From the NCBI GenBank assembly GCA_019247305.1, contig JAFAPC010000176.1, forward strand, positions 1 to 64,000: a stretch of 64,000 nt of DNA. Reading direction: 5' to 3'. The stretch's first letter is position 1; the number at the start of each line of letters is the position of its first letter. Made by a program: the position numbers and the translations under genes. Of this stretch, positions 59,699-64,000 are shown one piece after another. Source of the stretch: Pseudonocardiales bacterium. GTDB lineage: Bacteria; Actinomycetota; Actinomycetes; Mycobacteriales; Pseudonocardiaceae. Below the pieces are notes generated by a model that saw nothing but the letters and a program-made list of their open reading frames with translations, was not told where the DNA came from and did not search any database.

Positions 59699-60475
59699 TC
59701 AGCGCCGCAGCGCGTACCGGGCGAACAGCTGGCTTTGCGACTCCAGCAGCCACACCAGCTCCAGGTTGACCGGCTCGACCAGCGGCGTCCGGTCGACGAT
59801 GGAGCGCGCCCCGGCGCTGCCGGCCAGCGCGGGCGCGATGGACAGAAACAGTTCGTCGACCAGGCCGGCCGGCAGCAGTGTGGTGTTGAGGTTCGGGCCA
59901 CCCTCGCACAACACCGAGCGCACGCCGTGCTCGGTGCGCAACCGGGCGAGCATCACGGCCAGATCCAGCTCCGCACCCGGTGCCGGACGCAGGTAGCTGA
60001 CCTGCGCTGCGCACTCGCCGAGCTCAGCGGCGCTGGCGGTGAGCACGACCACCCGGGAGTGCGGGTCGGCCAGCAGCGGCAGATCGGGGGTCAGGCTGAG
60101 CCGGCGGCTGGCGACAATGGCCAGTGGGTCGGGCGCCAGCCCACGGGCGGCCCGGCGCTCCCGGTCCCGAGGGTCGCGGACCAGGCGCCGGTATCGCTCG
60201 ATGCGCACCGTACCCGCCCCAACCAGAACCGCATCGACGTGCATCCGCAGCTCGTGGAACAGCTGCCGGTCCGCGGGGTTGCTCATCGGGGCAGTGCGAC
60301 GGGCCACCGTGGCCGCGCCATCAGCGGTGGCCACCATGTTGAGCACCAGGTAGGGGCGGTGATCGCTCGCCAGGCCGGCGAATGCAAGATCTTCCAGGGC
60401 CTCGGCTGCGGTGACGCGACCGGGCTCAGGCAGCAACCGCCGCAACACCACGGGGAGCGCATCCACGCCCGTCAA
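59699..60475 (-). CDS. RibD-type pyrimidine reductase
   Basis: A 258-residue dihydrofolate-reductase-like protein of the RibD C-terminal family. HRPYLVLNMVATADGAATV, ELRMHVDAVLVGAGTVRIERYRRLV, LARLRTEHGVRSVLCEGGPNLNTTLLPAGLVDELFLSIAPALAG are its signature blocks. It should reduce the ribosyl chain of the riboflavin precursor with NADPH, or a related substrate in F420/riboflavin-linked pathways. The deaminase half of RibD is absent, which is normal for the standalone actinobacterial type. It starts at the ATG at 60475. Confidence 0.88.
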   Translation of the reverse strand: MTGVDALPVVLRRLLPEPGRVTAAEALEDLAFAGLASDHRPYLVLNMVATADGAATVARRTAPMSNPADRQLFHELRMHVDAVLVGAGTVRIERYRRLVRDPRDRERRAARGLAPDPLAIVASRRLSLTPDLPLLADPHSRVVVLTASAAELGECAAQVSYLRPAPGAELDLAVMLARLRTEHGVRSVLCEGGPNLNTTLLPAGLVDELFLSIAPALAGSAGARSIVDRTPLVEPVNLELVWLLESQSQLFARYALRR

Positions 60476-61381
60476 CCTACCGGCGCCTCACTCATCGACC
60501 ACCTGATGACGTGGGTAGAGCTCCTCCGCTGTCTGAGTGGTCGCCCCCGTAAGGCCGTCGGGGTGCATCGCGGGTGCCACCGCGCTGATCGTGGGTACGC
60601 CTCGCCGTCGTGTCGCCGAGTTCGACATCAGCGCTGCTCAGGCAGCCCCCGACAGCTCTCCTGCCGAACTCGGCGACAGGAGAACGCTGACAGTTTGCCC
60701 TAGTCGTCTTCGAGGATGAGCTCGACGGCGCATTCCGTAGTCCTCCCCCGGAGACCGGGGAGACTGATGAGACGACGCTCAGACGAGAACCGGCCCACCC
60801 GGCTACCGCCTTGACGCGCCACAACAGGTACCAAGCGACTGTGCCGAGACCCTGAGCTGTTTGTCCGCAGCCATCCCAGGCACCTATTCCTGGTGCACGT
60901 CCAGGCCAGCGGCCCGCGCCACGATCCGTTCCACCCGCCTCACCTCATCCGATAGGGCCGCCCGGGAGAGCCTCACGTCACAGAGTCTGAAGATCGCGCT
61001 CGAAGCAGCAGTTCACGGCGCCTGAAGACCCTCACGTCTGGCTGCCCAACGACCTCACCCGCGCCAAGAACCCTCGACGTCAACCGGACGGCACCAGCGA
61101 GTTTTCCCCAGATCACGCCGACCCGCCAGGGTCCCCGATGGCTGTCCGGAGGTGCGTGTTGGCGGAAGCTGAGCGGGAACCGGTGGTAGGGCCACACGTA
61201 ATGGCTGATGATCTACGCCGGGAAGCGGGACCTCTTGTACGATGGCGCAACGGCCTCCACCAGCCCCAGTCCCTCTCCCACCCCGATCAACCAGTCGATC
61301 CTCCCAAGGCGCCGCACGGCCCTACCAAGTTGACGATGCCCTAGCGTCGTGGTCACTCCAAGAATGAGGAGGAACGCGTTC
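60476..61381. other. Large intergenic region with a 14-bp inverted repeat
   Basis: About 900 bp between the reductase and the RiPP cluster. At 60611-60624 and 60665-60678 the arms tgtcgccgagttcg and cgaactcggcgaca are exact inverted repeats 40 bp apart, possibly the ends of a small element or a regulator site. No frame has a convincing start or homology. A plus frame near 61138-61260 (AEREPVVGPHVMADDLRREAG) is weakly protein-like only. The last 150 bp should contain the RiPP promoter. Confidence 0.45.
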
Positions 61382-61753
61382 ATGTCCGCGTCCGGCACTC
61401 ACCTGACCACGATTGATCTATCGTTCGTCGCTGAACCGATCGCTTCGCCCAGCGGCCGGTTCGCCCTAGCCCGTCCCGCCGGGTCGCCCGCACTCGATCA
61501 GCCATCCCCCGACGGGCTGCGTCCCTGGGGGCTGCGCAGGATGGGACCGGCCGCCCTGCCAGTGGGACGGTTGGCGCAATGGCGCTACGACCCCATCCAA
61601 CAGGTCAGTCTTGGCCCTGACGGCACGCCCCTGGCGACCGGCGTGTCAGCCGCCGGACCGCCGACCGCGCCCACGACGTCGACGGTCGACGGGGAAGACC
61701 CTCCCTCCAGCGAAGACTGGATCAACGATTACTGCCAGGACGATCAACCGTGA
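61382..61753 (+). CDS. tgmA: Graspetide RiPP precursor (TgmA-like)
   Basis: A 123-residue precursor peptide. The leader contains the family motif RPWGLRRM near residue 50 and WRYDPIQQVSLGPDGTPL, which ATP-grasp ligases recognise. The core is the acidic, Thr/Ser-rich end: TTSTVDGEDPPSSEDW followed by INDYCQDDQP. In graspetides the ligase joins Thr/Ser/Lys side chains to Asp/Glu side chains by esters or amides. The TSTVD donors and EDPPSSED acceptors fit. ATG 61382 has AGGAGG upstream, and the stop overlaps the next start (GTGA). Confidence 0.88.
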   Translation: MSASGTHLTTIDLSFVAEPIASPSGRFALARPAGSPALDQPSPDGLRPWGLRRMGPAALPVGRLAQWRYDPIQQVSLGPDGTPLATGVSAAGPPTAPTTSTVDGEDPPSSEDWINDYCQDDQP

Positions 61754-62709
61754 CGGTGCTCGTCCTCACCGACGAGCACGACCTGTCCGCCGATCGCATG
61801 GTGGGCGAGCTGGGTCGGCGCGGAATCGACGTGTTCCGCGCTGACCTGGCGTGGTTTCCCCAACGGCTGACCTTGGATGCGGAATTCCGGGACGGCCGGT
61901 GGCGGGGACACCTCAGCTCCCTGGAACGGACTGTGGACCTGACCGAGATCACCGGCGCCTGGTACCGGTCGCCCACGACATTCCAGTTCCCAGCCGGGTT
62001 GTCCGGGACGGAGCGACAGCACGCCCACAACGAGGCCAAGCTCGGTCTGGGCGGCGTACTGATGACACTGCCGATCATGTGGGTGAACCACCCCGCCCGA
62101 TCCGCGGACGCGGCATACCGGCCGGTCCAGATGGCCGCGGCCGCAGCCTGCGGTCTGGCCGTGCCCGACACCGTGATCACCAACTCCGCCGACGCGGTAC
62201 ACCGATTCGCCCAGGACCACGACGCCGTGGTGACCAAGATGCTCGGCGCCCCGGCCATCCTGGAATCCAGTGGGCGGCGCATCGCTTTTACTGAACGCCT
62301 CACCCCGCAGCACCTGGCCGACCTGCGAGGAATTCAGCATACCGCCCACCAGTTCCAGGCATGGGTGGACAAACAGCGCGAATGCCGCGTGACCGTGGTC
62401 GGCAACCAGATATTCGCCGTCGCCATCGACGCGCATAGCTCAGCCGCCCGTATCGACTGGCGGGCCGATTATAGCGCGCTCAGCTACGAGCGGATCGAGC
62501 TACCCGAGCAGGTAACCAGTGGGATCGCCGCGCTGATGCGCCGACTCGGCCTGGTGTACGGGGCACTTGACTTTGTTATCACACCCGACGGTGGATGGCA
62601 ATTCTTGGAAATTAACGCTGGCGGCCAATTTGGCTGGCTGGAAGACGCCGCAGGTATTCCCGTGACGACGACACTCGCGGACATGATGACCGAAAGGAAC
62701 CAGCGGTAA
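61750..62709 (+). CDS. tgmB: ATP-grasp ligase of graspetide maturation (TgmB-like)
   Basis: A 319-residue ATP-grasp enzyme of the SAV_5884/TgmB type. Residues 1-115 form the leader-binding and pre-ATP-grasp domain (VLVLTDEHDLSADRMVGELGRRG, FRADLAWFPQRL, GAWYRSPTTFQFP). The ATP-grasp fold follows with KMLGAPAILESSGRRIAF, ITPDGGWQFLEINAGGQFGWLEDAAG (metal-binding Glu and Asn) and AVAIDAHSS. It activates Asp/Glu side chains with ATP and closes macrolactone/macrolactam rings on the precursor. It is translationally coupled to tgmA. Confidence 0.93.
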   Translation: MTVLVLTDEHDLSADRMVGELGRRGIDVFRADLAWFPQRLTLDAEFRDGRWRGHLSSLERTVDLTEITGAWYRSPTTFQFPAGLSGTERQHAHNEAKLGLGGVLMTLPIMWVNHPARSADAAYRPVQMAAAAACGLAVPDTVITNSADAVHRFAQDHDAVVTKMLGAPAILESSGRRIAFTERLTPQHLADLRGIQHTAHQFQAWVDKQRECRVTVVGNQIFAVAIDAHSSAARIDWRADYSALSYERIELPEQVTSGIAALMRRLGLVYGALDFVITPDGGWQFLEINAGGQFGWLEDAAGIPVTTTLADMMTERNQR

Positions 62710-63878
62710 CCGAGTGGCCGGAGCTGGCGCGCACCTTGGCTGACAACCTCATTGCGGCCGGTCAGCTCCACGACCCGGCGCTGGCCGCCGCGCTCACCGC
62801 GGTACCCCGCCACGCCCTGGTGCCGCACTTTTACCAGCAGGCCCCGAATCGGTCCTGGACCCGGGTAGACGCCACCGACTCTAGCTACTACACCACCGTG
62901 TACAGCAACACCACCCTGGTCACCGCCCTGGCTGACCTGGGAGCCGGTATCGACGAACCGGTGTCCTCCAGCAGCCAACCCAGCCTCATGATCCGCATGG
63001 TGGAAGCCCTGGACATCCGCGACGGCCAGCGAGTGCTGGAGATCGGCACCGGCACCGGCTACAATGCGGCCCTGCTGTCCCACCGTCTCGGCGAGACGAA
63101 CGTGTTCTCCCTCGACATCGACGCCAGCCTGGTCGCGATGGCCGCTGACCGGTTGGCCGCGATCGACTACCGGCCCACCCTCGCCGTTGCCGACGGCGCC
63201 GCCGGCTTGCCCGAGCACGCTCCGTTCGACGCGATCATCGCGACCTGCTCCGTGCCCGCGATCCCCTCGGTGTGGATCGAGCAGCTCACCGACGGCGGGA
63301 CCGTGCTGGCCGACGTGAAAGTGCAAAACACCGCCGGCAACCTGGTACTGCTGCGCCGGGACGGCCAGCGCGCCGTCGGTCGATTCGCCACCCGGTACGC
63401 GGCGTTCATGCCGCTACGCCACACCGTCCACGCCACCATCCCCAACGCCACTGCCACCGCCGTGGCCATCAGCCACCACCGCAGCGCCCACCACGCCGTG
63501 CCGGAGCGCGACACCGACGCGCTCGTGTTGCCCACCCAGCAGCCGCTGCTGTGGTTCCTGACGGCACTGCGCCTCCCGGTCACTGTCACCTTCGGCTACA
63601 CCATCGACCCCGAACGACGTGAGCCCAGCCACGTGCACCTGTACGCCGCCGACGGCTCCACCAGCCACGTCACCATCGCTCACGACCACGATCGACACCG
63701 CGTGAGCGAAACCGGACCGCTGAGACTGTGGACACACGTCGAGGACGCCCACCGGCAATGGACCCAGTGGGGACAACCCGACTGGGACCGGCTCGGGTTC
63801 ACCGTGGACACCACAACCCACACCCAGTCACTCTGGCTAGACGAGCCAGAAAACCCAATCGCCACCCTTCCCCGGTGA
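62706..63878 (+). CDS. tgmC: PIMT-like methyltransferase of the graspetide cluster (TgmC-like)
   Basis: A 390-residue enzyme with a protein-L-isoaspartate methyltransferase-like domain: VPRHALVPHFYQQ, SSSSQPSLMIRMVEALDIRDGQRVLEIGTGTGYNAALLSHRLGE (SAM site) and LAVADGAAGLPEHAPFDAIIATC, then a C-terminal extension of about 150 residues. In fuscimiditide-type pathways such enzymes methylate an Asp on the crosslinked peptide so that it cyclises to an aspartimide. The family-like opening TEWPELARTLADNLIAAG is preceded by GTA at 62706 with an AAAGGAA site six bases upstream. Canonical starts are CTG 62724 or TTG 62736, both with poorer sites. Coordinates use the GTA option. Confidence 0.85.
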   Translation, partial: VTEWPELARTLADNLIAAGQLHDPALAAALTAVPRHALVPHFYQQAPNRSWTRVDATDSSYYTTVYSNTTLVTALADLGAGIDEPVSSSSQPSLMIRMVEALDIRDGQRVLEIGTGTGYNAALLSHRLGETNVFSLDIDASLVAMAADRLAAIDYRPTLAVADGAAGLPEHAPFDAIIATCSVPAIPSVWIEQLTDGGTVLADVKVQNTAGNLVLLRRDGQRAVGRFATRYAAFMPLRHTVHATIPNATATAVAISHHRSAHHAVPERDTDALVLPTQQPLLWFLTALRLPVTVTFGYTIDPERREPSHVHLYAADGSTSHVTIAHDHDRHRVSETGPLRLWTHVEDAHRQWTQWGQPDWDRLGFTVDTTTHTQSLWLDEPENPIATLPR

Positions 63879-63913
63879 CCAGAGCGGGACTGGGCCGTGG
63901 GGTTACTGCATAT

Positions 63914-63936
63914 ACGACCGGCTAGTGTCCGGTCGT
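63914..63936 (+). terminator. Hairpin downstream of the graspetide cluster
   Basis: Arms acgaccgg (63914-63921) and ccggtcgt (63929-63936) with the loop ctagtgt, about 35 bp after the tgmC stop. A weak GTTG follows rather than a T run. It probably ends the RiPP transcript. Confidence 0.45.
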
Positions 63937-64000
63937 GTTGCCAGGCGGTACGATCTCGATAAATCGCAGAATTTGCGGCCATTCCTGCGCTCGTGCCGGC

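Noticed and set aside
60973..61344. Several frames of 60-75 codons in the gap before the RiPP genes.
   Set aside because: Composition, lack of ribosome-binding sites and absence of recognised motifs make them chance frames in GC-rich DNA.

Overview
The window is high-GC DNA from an actinomycete, most likely a member of the Pseudonocardiales. The evidence is paired XRE/DUF5753 and DUF397 regulators, a mycothiol-dependent formaldehyde dehydrogenase, a SigF-type partner-switching module, many GTG starts with GTGA/ATGA overlaps, and DUF6879/DUF6247 proteins. No rRNA or tRNA gene was seen, and the species cannot be named from sequence alone.

Layout. (1) 1-5.5 kb: a TIR/WD40 protein whose 3' end is cut off by an IS5-like terminus and a 90-bp MITE, an HtrA-like protease, a MauE-like membrane protein, a tandemly duplicated coiled-coil gene and a DUF3800-like gene. 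(2) 5.6-17.5 kb: a decaying type I-G (formerly I-U) CRISPR-Cas locus. It has a cas3 fused in frame to the Cas7 gene csb1 with no csx17 in the window, a broken csb2, a cas1 lacking Cas4 and its own N-terminal domain, and an intact cas2. Remnant CRISPR repeats lie in three places, two of which carry the same spacer and degenerate terminal repeat as part of a segmental duplication with an XRE regulator. MITEs, a 442-bp element with an 8-bp target duplication and a long perfect hairpin lie in the same region. (3) 17.5-26.1 kb: a VapBC-like pair, a TPP riboswitch with thiC-thiD, a MurF-like ligase with a cysteine-rich tail, ogt, an XRE/DUF397 pair and phoU. (4) 25.8-34.4 kb: a general stress module (DUF2267, hemerythrin, SigF, RsbW, STAS, PP2C phosphatase) divergent from a soluble hybrid histidine kinase with an array of HAMP repeats.

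(5) 34.6-38.1 kb: small membrane and secreted proteins of unknown role. (6) 38.5-49.5 kb: an aerobic carbon monoxide dehydrogenase locus. coxM-coxS-coxL (form I, AYRCSFR loop), an XdhC-YHS fusion and coxG run on the minus strand and are followed by five small membrane proteins plus a DUF1059 protein. coxD (MoxR) and coxE (VWA) with four small proteins run convergently on the plus strand, and a 40-bp perfect palindrome separates the two arms. (7) 49.6-60.5 kb: a damaged IS630 transposase gene followed by mostly housekeeping metabolism: HAD phosphatase, ferredoxin-NADP reductase, DoxX, MscR, mtnA, two citrate synthases flanking pdxH, and a RibD-type reductase. (8) 61.4-63.9 kb: a graspetide RiPP cluster of precursor, ATP-grasp ligase and PIMT-like methyltransferase, where the best-placed start for the methyltransferase is GTA.

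How the parts work together: the cox arms encode the enzyme, its Mo/Cu cofactor maturation and probably membrane coupling for atmospheric or low-level CO oxidation. The SigF module and HAMP kinase form a stress-sensing switch. The graspetide genes make one modified peptide. The CRISPR locus looks unable to acquire spacers and probably unable to interfere.
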